A stretch of DNA of 64,000 bases, taken from contig JAPXFQ010001150.1 in NCBI GenBank assembly GCA_028564705.1, positions 186,001-250,000 of the forward strand, in the 5' to 3' direction. The translations under genes were made by a program, and so were the position numbers. This document shows, in pieces, positions 12,771-23,860 of the stretch; position 1 is the stretch's first letter, and every line of letters begins with the position of its first letter. The stretch comes from Apricaphanius iberus (lineage: Eukaryota > Chordata > Actinopteri > Cyprinodontiformes > Aphaniidae). Below the pieces are notes generated by a model. It did not search any database and was not told the origin of the DNA. It saw nothing but the letters and a program-made list of their open reading frames with translations.

Positions 12771-14835
12771 GTACCTTAATTGGGAGTGTGGTAACCTAAA
12801 ATAAAACTAATTGTACTGTTTAAATGGGTTTTTTTCAGTGTTTTACCCTAATATTCAACGATGTATCCTTACAAGAGTTTGCAAAACCCTTTTAAGGTAT
12901 TAAGAAGGAGCAAAATCTACCTCTGCGGTTCTCTTGGTCCAACAAACATACGTTGATTTTGACTCAAAAGCCAGTTACAAAAGTTGGTTTTCCTGCATTT
13001 CACAACAAAAGTATCAAAGTTAACACAACTTTCTCTATTTGCAATGACCTAAAACCTATGCAAGTACTTACAACTTATATGTTACAGCATGCAACTACCT
13101 TAGTTTTTCAGTCTGACTTACATTACTCCCCATAATCAATTTTCACAACTCAAAAGAGATTTTCATGTCAAAAAAGGGTAGTCTTTTTTTACACCGAAGA
13201 CAACACAGGAGGAATTTTGCACTTATTTTAGACTACAAAGGATTTGTAACTTAAATCGTTTTATTTTAATGTATGTGTTAAATAAAACGTTTTAAGATAC
13301 TTTTCTGCCCATCAACATGCACATGCTGATCTTTGAAAGTTCCATCTTTTGAATGCACACACGTGCATGAACACACAAACACCTGCTTGGATGGCTCAGG
13401 TTCAGGTCTTTAGAAAGTTGACATGCCGACTCATTCTTTCTCCTCCCTAAAATTTACCCTCCATCTCCTTTGTTGTCTAACTTTTCTCCCCCATAAAAAG
13501 CCTTTAGTCCACACAAACAGGACAGCTTACACACACACACATATGCACACACACACAGAGACACACTCTTTCTGTCTTTTTAGTTGGTGTAAGATGTCAC
13601 CTTAGTCGCTGTAATTACGCAGAAGGTGCTGATAGCATTTCTCTCACCTCTTTTCACAAAAAGGTCTGTGCATGTTGTGAGGGGGGAGAAGCTGGTAGAT
13701 AATGGGGTTAGTGTTGTTTGGCTGTGAGCTACTCCTTTTGTTGCCCGTCAGTTGACTGAACTTTTTATGCAAGAACACAGGTAGGATGGGTAAGGGGAAA
13801 CTGATGTTGGGTCTACATAAAGTAACCCCTTTAAAGGGATATTCCACCCCTAAGTGAAATTCTGTCTGCTGCCGTATTCCCCAGAGTTAGATAAACAAGA
13901 AAAAATATTTGTAATGAGCCCAGTCACTCTCCTAATCTGGCAGCAGTCCATTTGATTTAGCTTAGCATAAACAATTGAAGTGCCTAGAACTGGCAACCGG
14001 ATTACGAGGCAAACTGCTAACCCCTGAGACACCGTCCCCCAAACTCTCACTAAAAACATCTGGATGGTTGACATCTTCACCACATGGAGCAATGTCCCCA
14101 GCAGCCCTCATGAAAAAAATGACTGGATAAACACTACATCGTCTTTTTTAAACACAAGCTCTGTTTTGATATTTTTTTGGACCTACTTTCCATGTAAACT
14201 GCTCATAAAGCCTGCAAAGCATAATACATAGCTTATTTGCTATAATGGTATATTCAATGCGTCACTTTCCACACGGTGCAAGGCAATTGGAAAGAAGTGT
14301 TGAACAAGTCATTGAGGTAAGTCAGATCATTCATTATCATATATATGTCAGAATGTATACTGTTCATCCAACACCAAATGGAATAAGACAGTAACAGACA
14401 GCCAGATAAACATGCAGAGGCACAGCAATTATGTGGTCATCTATAGGGATTAAGCATCCACATTTTTGAAGTCACCATGATCAAAATGTGTAAATCATCT
14501 TCTCTTATCTTGACACCTGACAACTTATGATGTGTTCACGAACCCTAATCATGGTTCAGACCAATGCATTCCTGTCAGAAAAGTCATTAGTTATAATAAT
14601 TTTTCCTCAATATTTTGTTGGCAAACAGGATTGTCTGTACTCCCAATTTTAAAAAAATGGCAAAAAAAAACACATGTTGCAAGGTTAAATCTTTAAAAAG
14701 TTCCAAGTCGAGCTTTGATATGCAACAAGAAGAAATGGGAGTGAGACAAAATTTTTGAGCAATTTATCCAAAAAAACAACACCTAAACTGAAATAGGATG
14801 TTTTACAGCATGCCCACCCTACCCCTGAAGAAATA
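12771..14835. other. Non-coding stretch with repeat remnants
   Basis: No gene is supported. About 13840-14100 contains a widespread fish-type repeat ('aaagggatattccacccc') that includes a faint minus-strand tRNA-like head near 13985-14040. A short CA-rich patch lies at 13531-13565. Nothing else recognisable was seen. Confidence 0.35.
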
Positions 14836-15165
14836 TCAAAGTTCCAAACAATAACGGTCGAGTGACTCATTACTGCAATGAGTCGCTTTACCATTAATGT
14901 TGATCACTTCACACATTTGTTGCAGCATGCTTGATGCAAACATTTCCATGAGGTGAGTGTAAAGTTCTCTCCAAGTGGTAAAGGCGGCCACATGAAGGGC
15001 ATCTATCGTCTGGAACTGCTGTCCATTTTTGTAAACTTCCCTTGCCATCCTTCCCCAAAGGTTCTGTTGTAGTTGCCGATCCTGCTTCACCTCTTTGCAA
15101 CGCAGAATGAACTGGCTTACCATAGAAGGTATATGGGACCCCGTCAGCCTGTCTAATCCTCCCAA
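14836..15165 (-). pseudogene. Tc1-like transposase, C-terminal fragment
   Basis: A 109-codon frame contains NLWGRMAREVYKNGQQF, then 'TIDALHVAAFTTWRELYTH' and 'EVININGKATHC'. The N-L-W-G block sits at the third acidic position region of Tc1/mariner DDE transposases, where 'NPIENLWG' is usual, and the following W and 'VINxxG..T' segment is the usual C-terminus. The upstream catalytic portions are absent or unrecognisable in the flanking 15170-15360 sequence, so this is a truncated relic. Confidence 0.7.
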
Positions 15166-17340
15166 GCAGGTTCTGCAGAGAATCCCCCTAAGCCTGTGTC
15201 GAGAAAGATTCGTCCTACCTCTAACAGCCTTCTTCCAAGCGTGTCACCCCGCTTCCTCTGATGGTTTTGCCCGACTGAGCAGCCCAGCAGCCAGCAATAG
15301 ACCCGCAACCAGGACCATTAACGGCAGCTCTTTCTCTTTGACAACTTGCACTTGGTAACCGGGCTGGATTCACTTTCGTAGCTTGGACAGTAAGCTCCAG
15401 GGGTGTTGTTTTAAAATGTGGCTCTAGGCAACCGATAAAAAATAATTTGGTTAAATACAAGCTCCAAGAATTTTTTACTAATATTAAAGAATCCCTTAAA
15501 GGTGACAAGAATTAATCATTTGAAGGTCCACAACTTTCAGTTTAAGTTTGATTGCTTCTTTAATTGCAAAAGATACAGGGATACTGCCAAAGTTGAGAAA
15601 GAGTAGATCCATTAAAAAAAATCTAATCAAAATTATATTTCCTTAAAACTGTGGCTGAGAAGACTGTTGATTAAATAAATTTAGATTGAGAGAGAGAGAG
15701 AGGCTCGTAGCCATCTTTGTAGACCCTCCTGTGAAAATCCCTTTGTGCACTGAATGGAAACCTTGTTGAAATCCAGCATTCCCTAACTGGCAGTCATCAG
15801 TCCCATAAACAATAAGGGAACCCTGATAATGGATGATAGAAATTCTCAAACTGAAAAGAAATATTGAACAGGAGTCCAAAAGTTAAATCCATCAAAAATG
15901 GAAACCACAGTGTGAGCAGCAATTTTTAGATTCCAAATCTAGAAGCCTCAACCCCTGTTGGCCTGTGGATTGTCCCCTAATAAATGCAGAAACTCCATCT
16001 TGTAGTCGAGGCTTTGTTTCTCCCAAAAATGCTGTGTTTTTGCTGTAAGTTCTTGCACAATCCCTGTCTGATGTTGACTCAAAGCTCTAGTAGGGAACAA
16101 CCAATAAGGTGTTCCATAGATCGTTCATATATACCTTCTAAGCATCACTTGTATACGTGACTGCTACTTCTACCAGAATCTTAACTAAATACTGGTCCTA
16201 ATAATATAATTGTTCCTGTGTGTCTTCATGAACATCGCTGACCGTTGACTCTTGTGCTGACCCGACATACTTTCCCATTCTAAACCATCTAGATCCTCTT
16301 TCGCCGTTCTGAAACCGTTTGTGCACACCTTTGCATCACACTTGAACTAGTCTGCAACCCGCAGCTAGATCTCGCTGTTTTCCTCTCATTGTTAAGGGCG
16401 TGTTTCCTAATATAAGATTAAGTTCTTCTTTATCCTCCAGGTTAAAACTTATAATCATGCTTTCACCTTCCTTTCCATTAGCCCATATCCCTCTGTCCGA
16501 GTCAACTTCTTGTTTTTTTCTAATGCATCACAGTTTTACAGTTTTCTTTCCCTTACTTAAATTAATGTTATATCTTAAACATTTTTAAAGGAATCATAAT
16601 CTAGATCACACAAGCTCACATTAAACATCACATTATTTCATTTTAGAACTATAATTGTTCATAAGGTCTCTTTATTGACAAGTACATTTTAACTGTTGGG
16701 CTGCTGCAAAGATTGTAAGCTCTTTCTGCTTGTCCTCCACTTCTGCTTTTTAAAAGCTATACTCAGTCTTCCACCTCAGTCCTTTCCTCTTTTTTCTCAG
16801 CTTTGGACATTTCATTCTGATGCAAGCATTGTTACACATTTCTCTGTTAAAAAGGCCTCTTTAAGAGATATAAAAATCCTAATTGAAATAAAGCATTCCA
16901 TTGATTTACAGCTAAATAAAATGTTTTTGATAATATAAATAATCTTTCTAATGACTTCTTTCAAATTCAATTTCAGTTTTATAGCCAAGACAATTTAGAT
17001 CAACCTTACCTTATTGAAATTATCTTGTGACTACAATTCTTATGATAACATAAAAAAATAAAAGGATTAAAGCAGGGTTTGCATAAGGCAAAATGCACAA
17101 TAATATTATTGATGGTGTCAACATCTTAAGCTGTTATGTTTAGATGTGTCTTTCTATTAATAATTTAAGTACATGTTTAGAATGTAACATTAAATAGTGA
17201 TTTATTGACAGAAAAACTTCTTAACATAGTTTTATGACTTAGCCATACCCAAATAAATTGAGATTGAAGTTAATATCCAGGCTTTACTGTTTCAAATGTT
17301 GCTTCTCTTTCATTGTTTAACCCAATTTCCAGTATGTTAT
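15166..17340. other. Non-coding stretch
   Basis: No coding region is supported. A short GA-rich run ('gagagagagaga') lies near 15688. The remainder is A+T-rich sequence without recognisable elements. Confidence 0.35.
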
Positions 17341-17344
17341 AATG

Positions 17345-17720
17345 AGATGATCTTAGTTTTTTTGTAGAGTTCTCATTTGGATTTAGATCAGGGGAAAACG
17401 TAGGATGGTCCAAAAGAGTGAATTTATTCTCCTGAAAAATGTATTTTGTTGGGGGAATGAGAGATGCTCTCTGTAACCTCTGGATGCAGTCAGCTTCTGT
17501 TTAAACCCCTGCACCTCCTAAAACTCTACTGTCCAACTGAAGAAAAAATCACCCCAGACAATAATGGCCCCCCCTCCACTGTAGTGTGGAAAACATTTCA
17601 GGTAGGACGGGCTTGTCATACCGGTAATATTGTAAAAAATCAGGACCATCAAGGCTAATTTTTTTCTCATCAGAGAATAAAACTTTCTTACGTGCCCCCA
17701 TAGGAAAAATATGTTGCTCA
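17345..17720 (-). pseudogene. Tc1-like transposase, central catalytic fragment
   Basis: Minus-strand translation in shifting frames gives 'VLFSDEKKISLDGPD' (17690-17645), then a 'GGGA..IVWG' block, and finally 'HPTFSPDLNPNEN' (about 17415-17380). These match two acidic motifs of the Tc1/mariner DDE domain: the SDE block and the SPDLNP block. Frameshifts and stops separate them, so the copy is dead. It is not contiguous with the fragment at 14836-15165, which covers a later part of a similar protein, so the two may be different insertions. Confidence 0.7.
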
Positions 17721-18700
17721 TCTGTTGTTCAATCTCACCTGTTGAGATCAGTTTCAGCATCTCATATTTGTTTCATTCTGTGTTCATTTATTACTGAATT
17801 ATTTCTCCTAAGGGTCCCTTAGGAGCAAGAGATAAGCTTAAACGAGAAAACAAATGTTTCTCAAATCTGTCTCTTTTGAAGCTCCGGAGACAAAAATGTG
17901 ATTCTTGTTTGGGGGTCTTAACTACTTTTAGGTTTTTTTCTGATTTCTTTGTCATGTGTTTCTCCTAAAATTCACAAGAAGCAAAAAATGAGACAAGAAT
18001 CCGACTAAAGACCATTATTCAGAAACTGTTAAGGGACACACAGGACATCAAACCACTACACCCAAGGACAACTTACATGTGCACATGTAGAATGATCCTG
18101 GGCTGGGATTCGAAACTTGGTCTTACTGGGTGAAAGGCAGCAGATAACTAACCAAATAAATCAAATTAACTTGGGTAGAAGCATAAAAATGAGTAGGTGA
18201 AAAAAAGTAAAATGATTTTTTTTTAGTTTTGTTTAAGAAAAGTGGGAGCAATGAGCAAACTTCTGTATTCCTAATAAATAAACTCAATCAACTATTTGAA
18301 TAAATAAAGGCACAAGAAACACACATATATATATATATATAAAACCCAGGGCACCCAGAGGAGGGAGGGCTTCCACCCAAGCACTACCTAGACAGCACCC
18401 AGGCAGCTACAGCCGACCACCGACCCCGAGGCAGAGGGCTCCCATAGAGGAAACACTGGGAGGAAGATTGAAACAAGTTAAAATATAAAATAAATAGTAT
18501 AAAATTAGAATAAGTAGTGAAAAATTATAAAAATGTTAAGACTGATAATGTTTTAAATTATCAAGTGTAAAACACTGATAAGATAGAATCAAAATCAAAA
18601 TGCAAAGCAGTTTAACAATAAATATTAATAGTCAGTTAAAACCTAAACTAAAAATTAAATCAAGTAAAACATGCGGACCGATTAAACATATATTAATAAA
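17721..18700. other. Non-coding stretch before LINE 3' end
   Basis: No gene is supported. A faint tRNA-like minus-strand remnant lies near 18050-18150 and a short TA repeat at 18324-18341. The part from about 18480 to 18700 is A-rich and may be the 3' untranslated part of the LINE that reads leftward from 21480. Confidence 0.35.
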
Positions 18701-20130
18701 TAATAATCAGTTAAAAGCTTGGTTAAAAAGGTGAGTATAGATCCTGCTCTTAAAAACATGAACGTTCTCTGCGGCCCTGAGGTCCTCTGGCAATCTGTTT
18801 CCAGAGGTTAGGGCCTTAATAATTAAAAGACGCCTCACCATGAATTCGTGTCCTGACTTTGGGGATGATAAAGAGACAGCTGCCAGAGGAGTGCATGATG
18901 GTTCATATGATAAAAGCATTTCTGAAAGATAAGAAGGCCCAAGACCATTAAAACACTTAAAAACCATTAAAAGAACTTTAAAATCGATCCTAAAACATAC
19001 GGGGAACCAATGCAGTGATTTTAAGACCGGTGTAATGCCCTCCCGCCTCCTGGTCTTCATCAGGACACGAGCTGCTGAATTCTGTAAAACCTGTAAACTT
19101 GAGGTAGTGTTTATGGGAAGACCAGAAAGCAGAGCGTTACAGTAATCAAGTCTACTGGTGATAAAAGCATGCAGTATTGGCCCGAGAGATAATGGGGCGG
19201 ACTGTTGCGATGTTCTTTAGATGAAAAAAAACTATTTTTGTAATGTTTTTAATGTGAGGATAAGAGTCAGCTTAAAGTCAAAAATCCCATCTAGGTTTTT
19301 CACTTGTAACAATGGATTAAAAGACAGTGATTGTAGTTTTGGTAAAAATGTCTTTGTCTGAGGCTCAGGACCGATAACTAAAACTTCAGTTTTGTCCTGG
19401 TTGAGCTGTAGAAAGTTTCCTGTCATGCAGGATTCAATGTCTAAAATGCAGTTAAAAAGTGCATCCATTGGCCATGTGTAGTCAGGAGACATGGAGATGT
19501 ATACAACTGTGTATCATCAGTGTAAATGTAAAAGTTAACTCCATGTCTTCTGATGACACTGCCAAGAGGGAGCATATACAGGTTAAAAAGCACTGGGCCT
19601 AAAACTGAACCCCGGGGCACACCACATGTGATCTTGCGGACCTTACAGGAACAGGTATCTAAACTTACCATAAAAGTCCTGTCTTTGAGATATCATGTGA
19701 ACCACTTATGAACAGCACCAGAGAGGCCGATCTGTTTTAAATGGGTTAAAAGAATAGTGTGGTCTGCTGTATCAAAGGCAGAGCTTAGATCCAGTAGAAC
19801 CAACACTGTCACTTTATTAGCATCGTAGTTTAATCTATAATCGTTTAAAATATTTAAAAGAGCCGTCTGAGTGCTGTGGTTCATCCTAAAACCAGACTGA
19901 AATTTCTCTAGGACAGTATGAGTGTTAATAAAATAATTAAGTTGAATTAAAACAAGTTTTTCTAAAACTTTGCTTAAAAATGGTAAGTCAGATACCGGTC
20001 AGTAGTTGTTTAAATCATTACAATCGAAATTGCTTTTCTTCAGCAGGGGCCTCACTACTGCGCATTTAAAGGCGGCAAGAAAAAACCCCATCCGAGGAGA
20101 GCAATTCATTAAGGTTAAAATCTCCTCTCT
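18700..20130 (-). pseudogene. L2-like LINE, reverse transcriptase and C-terminal region, broken
   Basis: Minus-strand segments in several frames follow the order of an L2-clade reverse transcriptase. At 19884-19693 is 'VLVLLDLSSAFDTADH' (first catalytic Asp); at 19671-19441 come 'GVPRGSVLGPVLFNLYM' and 'YTDDTQLY' (the Y-x-D-D active site). At 19492-19232 is 'QLNQDKTEVLVIGPE' and at 19060-18707 'LKSLHWFPVCFRIDFK' with the end 'VFKSRIYTHLFNQAF'. Frame changes separate these blocks, so it is not functional. The product would copy element RNA into DNA at nicked chromosomal sites. A SINE at 20131-20390 separates it from the upstream endonuclease part. Confidence 0.8.
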
Positions 20131-20390
20131 GGGGGTGATTGTGGCTCAGTGGTAGAGTAGTTGGCTTGCAATCGGAGGGTCGTAGGTTCAATTCCAGCTT
20201 CCTCCTCCACATGTCGATGTGCCCCTGGGCAAGGCACTTAACCCCCAAATTCTACATTGTCCTACCAAGCCATGGTGGGTGTTGGTGTATGAATGCGAGT
20301 GTGAATGGGTGAATGTGGCCTCAATGTAAAGCGCTTTGAGTGGTCAGTAAGACTAGAAAAGGAGTATATCAATTCAGCCCATACCATCTC
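20131..20390 (+). repeat. tRNA-headed SINE, copy A, inside the L2-like LINE
   Basis: The head has an A-box-like 'tggctcagtgg' (20152-20162) and a B-box-like 'ggttcaattcc' (about 20187-20197), the two internal promoter elements of RNA polymerase III. The body runs through 'gcccctgggcaaggcactta' to a tail 'aaagcgctttgagtggtcag' and 'gagtatatcaattcagccc'. A closely similar copy is at 48395-48639. It interrupts the minus-strand LINE, so it inserted later. Confidence 0.75.
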
Positions 20391-21480
20391 TCAGTGATTC
20401 ATAAAATCGTTTGAAAAAAATGGGTGGGAATCGGGTCCACAGCACTTGTGGTAAGCCTCAATGAATGAAAATTTTATCAAGAGTCCCAGCTTCGACCAGG
20501 ACAAAACTGTCCAGTGTTTCCTTTGGTAAAGGCAGACGCTCAGATTTGTCTAAGACCATGTGACTTTGAGAGGATAAAATATTACATCTGATGGTGTCTG
20601 CCTTTCCTCTGAAGTGGTCTGCAAACTCCTCACATAGTGTTTGAAGGGGTTTTCTGAAATGTTTTAGAGGTATGATTTATTATTTTTTCAATGCTGGAAA
20701 ATCGAATTTTGTTCTGAGATCATTCTGGAAAAGTATGCATTCTGGAATGTTTTAAAGCATTATTGTGTGTTTTAAGATGTTATATGTATATCTGATGATT
20801 TATTGTGATTTTATTTTTCCTCCGTTTCCTTTCTGCCACCCTGCAGCTCCTCTAATTTTTTTAAGGGCTTCAGTTCTCCATGGTGTTGTACGTTTTGAAT
20901 GTATGTTTACAGCTTTAAGTGGAGCCACCAGGTCGAGAGCAGACTTAAACCTACTGTTAAATTCACAATAAAATCACAGGGGGCAGGTAAAGGTACAGGA
21001 GGAAACTTTTTTAAAAACTTCAAGAAAACCTGCAGGCACTTCAGGGGTTAGATGACGCTTCCTGACAGTTTTCACAGAGGTCTCTAATTGGATAAAACTG
21101 GTGATTTTGAAAAACACAGTAGTGGTCAGAGACAGTAAAGTCAACAACAGAGGACACACTGGTGGACAGGCCATACGTGGTGACCAAATCCAGAATGTGT
21201 CCTCTGTTGTGAGTTAACTGCATGACATGCTGACTAAAATCCATATAATTAAAAATATTTTAAAAATCTGTTGATAATGGATCTAAAAGGTTATCTATAT
21301 GTACATTAAAATCACTAGCTAAAATTATCCTTTCAAAAGAGTTGTGCAAAATTGATAAAAACTGGGATAAAAAACGCATTCATTTTCTGAGGCCTATAAA
21401 CTATGACACATAAAATCTGAAGGGTGCTAAAAAAAGTGGTAAGATCATCAAGTAAAACATATATTCATAGATATATTCAA
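20391..21480 (-). pseudogene. L2-like LINE, endonuclease-proximal region, broken
   Basis: The segment 21244-21041 reads 'QLTHNRGHILDLVTTYG' followed by 'VDFTVSDHYCVF', the C-terminal part of the APE-type endonuclease of L2/CR1-superfamily LINEs; 'SDH' carries the conserved catalytic pair. Only fragments remain in frame between 21040 and 20391. A near-parallel stretch is at 47355-48000. With 20130-18700 it makes one element of about 2.5 kb without the SINE. Confidence 0.7.
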
Positions 21481-21489
21481 TTCATCAAT

Positions 21490-21895
21490 GCTTGAATTGA
21501 AGTGAATTGAATAATCCTTTATTTTCCCACGAGGGGCAATTCAGTTTTACAGTACAACCTGTCCAAGATCATTACATCCAGGTCACTGTTGGGCAGTGCA
21601 GCCGCTTGTACGTGGCGCTCCCATGTATTCAGGAAAGAGTTACACATCAGTCGGGGGGTTTCACGTGATGAGAAAAAAAACGCTCAACTGTGTTGTGGGT
21701 CCGGACTCACAACACAGGTAATAGAAGAAAAAAAAAAAACATAGAGAAGCACATATTTCAACGTTCACAATGATGACATGAAGGACGGTTAGACGGGTTC
21801 AGGAGCCCCTGGTCGACAATCTGCATGCAGCGCTCAACTCTAAGCGCGCAGCCAGACCTGTCACCTGGGGGGGGCAGGAGAGCTCCGGAGCTTGA
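21490..21895 (-). repeat. LINE 3'-region fragment, left arm of an inverted pair
   Basis: Read on the minus strand it contains 'caacacagttgagcg' at the 21680-21700 end and finishes near 21510 with a 'cccctcgtgggaaaataaa' tail. The part from about 21667 to 21875 is an inverted copy of 23427-23640. A third related copy is at 47045-47350. These copies share 'acctgtgttgtgagt'. Confidence 0.65.
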
Positions 21896-22229
21896 TATCA
21901 GTGTTCTCAGTGCATTTACCTAACCAAGTTGAAAAGGAACTATGATTGAAATAAACAAAAGCAAACCATTTCAACTTATCTTTGTGTTTCTTGACACTTT
22001 ACTTAATTTTCCTTTTATGTTAGATTTAAGGGGTGTTTTCATATTTTTATTAGCAACCATCCTATTCATACAAATAGCTAAATACCTATATGTACCTGTG
22101 TATGTTTATATATGAATATAACAATATACATGTAATTGAAGAAATTTAAAAGGGACCGGCCACGGTGTGCGCAGCCACTACCAACCCCAATAAGAGCTTC
22201 TGTTGACAAATTCAGCAAGGGCTTTACCA

Positions 22230-22830
22230 TATAAGACTGTGTATTACTGTATTGTATCATGTAGTACTGTGTAGTACTGTAGTGTGCCATGTAGTACTGT
22301 ATTTTAACATGTAGTAGTGTGTAGTACTGTATTTCACCATGTAGTACTGTAGTACTGTGTAGTATTGTATTTGACCATGTGGTGCTGTGTAGTACTTTAG
22401 TGTGCTACGTAGTACTGTGTAGTACTGTATTGTACCGTGTAGTACTGTATTGTACAATGTAGTACTGTGTAGTACTGTATTTGACTATGTAGTACTGTGT
22501 TGTACTGTACTGTACCTTTTAGTATTGTGTAGTACTGTATTTTAACATGTAGTACTGTATTGTACCATGCAGTACTGTATATTAACATTTAGTACTCTTT
22601 CGTACTGTATTTTATAGTACTGTGTAGTATTGTATTTGACGATGTAGTGCTGTGTAGTACTTTAGTGTGCCATGTAGTACTGTGTAGTACTGTATTGTAC
22701 CATGTAGTACTGTGTAGTGATGTATTGTACCATGTAGTACTGTGTAGTCCTGTATTATACCATGTTGTACTGTCTAGTACTGTATTGTATCATGTAGTAC
22801 TGTGTAGTACTGTAATGTACTGTGTAGTCA
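22230..22830. repeat. Minisatellite of 'tagtactgtgtagtactgta' type
   Basis: About 600 bp consist of degenerate tandem units based on 'tgtagtactg' and 'tattgtaccatg', with a higher-order period of roughly 30-40 bp. AGTACT and GTAC palindromes recur throughout. Open frames on both strands are products of the repeat. A second block of the same repeat lies at 23645-23860. Confidence 0.9.
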
Positions 22831-22855
22831 GGAAGATATCTGGCTATCTGGATTT

Positions 22856-23140
22856 ATGTGGATCGGGTTCCTGCTGATTGGAATGGGCATGTACTGGATC
22901 TGCCACAAAATGGAGCAACAAGTACCGAAATTGGAGACAGTTCCAGTAGCCATTGGAAGGCTGAAGGAGCAGTCTGAAGCACGGATTTGTGCTGATGGAA
23001 CTCAGAACCTCACGCTTGGTGAGCTTGAGCACAGGCTAGGCGCTGCAAGAGGCGATCTAGCTGGCGCTTTGGGACTCACTCGCGAATTGTCATTGAACTT
23101 GGAGAAACTGTCCGTGTGGATTGGTGCAACTGGAAATTAA
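22856..23140 (+). CDS. Unassigned 94-codon ORF with membrane segment and helical tail
   Basis: I do not recognise this protein. From Met the first 18 residues are strongly hydrophobic (IGFLLIGMGMYWIC), like a single transmembrane segment, and the frame is open upstream for several more apolar residues without a clear earlier Met. Residues from about 20 on are amphipathic and rich in Leu and Glu ('LGELEHRLGAARGDLAGAL' and 'TRELSLNLEKLSVW'), suggesting a coiled coil. The amino-acid make-up looks like real coding sequence, unlike the repeats on each side. It lies between two blocks of the same minisatellite and within inverted copies of a LINE 3' region, so it may be the end of a mobile-element protein. 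Function is unknown. Confidence 0.4.
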   Translation: MWIGFLLIGMGMYWICHKMEQQVPKLETVPVAIGRLKEQSEARICADGTQNLTLGELEHRLGAARGDLAGALGLTRELSLNLEKLSVWIGATGN

Positions 23141-23424
23141 TGGAGTAATCTGATATTTAATTTGGTTGAATTAGACTAAAAAAGAAACCACTGACAGACT
23201 GAAAGGGTAGAGTAGAGTTTTTTTTTGTCTCTCCCTGCTTTCCAAATAATTATTGTTTTGGCTTCATGTAGACCTTCAACTTGGTCCGTTATCAATGCCT
23301 GTGAAGAAAAATGTAAACAGAGTATCCTCCACCCCGCACACATGTCAAAACTGACACACACACACTCACATGGAACAGACACACACACACTCAATGTCTC
23401 GCTGTCTCCCAAGCTCTACTGCCC

Positions 23425-23645
23425 CCCCCCAGGTGGCACGTCTGGCTGCGCACTTAGAGTTGAGCGCTGCATGCAGATTGTCGACCAGGGGCTCCGGAAC
23501 CCGCCTAACCATCCTTCATTTCATTATTGTGAACGTTGAAATATGTGCTTCTCTATGTTTTTATTGTGTTTTTTTTTTTCTATTACCTGTGTTGTGAGTC
23601 CGTATACGGATCCACAACACAGTTGAGCGTTTTTGTTCCCGTCAC
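23425..23645 (+). repeat. LINE 3'-region fragment, right arm of an inverted pair
   Basis: It contains 'gcatgcagattgtcgacc' (23469-23486), whose reverse complement occurs near 21810-21830, and 'attacctgtgttgtgagt', whose reverse complement occurs near 21705. The copy ends at about 23645, where the second minisatellite block begins, so the true LINE tail is missing. Confidence 0.65.
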
Positions 23646-23860
23646 CGTGTTGTACTTTGTAGTACTGTATATTAACATTTAGTACTCTGTCGTACTGTAT
23701 TGTACCATATAGTGCTGTGTAGTATTGTATTTTAGTCTGTAGTACTGTGTAGTATTATATTTTTCAGTGTTGTAGTGTGTAGTACTTTATTGTACCATGT
23801 AGTACCCTGTAGTAATGCAATGTACAATGTAGTACTCTCTAGTACTATATACTGTTGTAT
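23645..23860. repeat. Minisatellite, second block
   Basis: Degenerate units of the 'tagtactgtgtagtactgta' type continue for about 215 bp after the interruption at 22840-23640. This suggests that the array was once continuous and was split by an insertion, or that it was duplicated on both sides. Confidence 0.85.

Noticed and set aside
20145..20225. A functional tRNA gene
   Set aside because: A- and B-box-like words are present, but it is the head of a SINE with a long shared body and no clean cloverleaf.
22230..22830. A CRISPR-like array
   Set aside because: Units are degenerate and contiguous without unique spacers, in an evident vertebrate genome.
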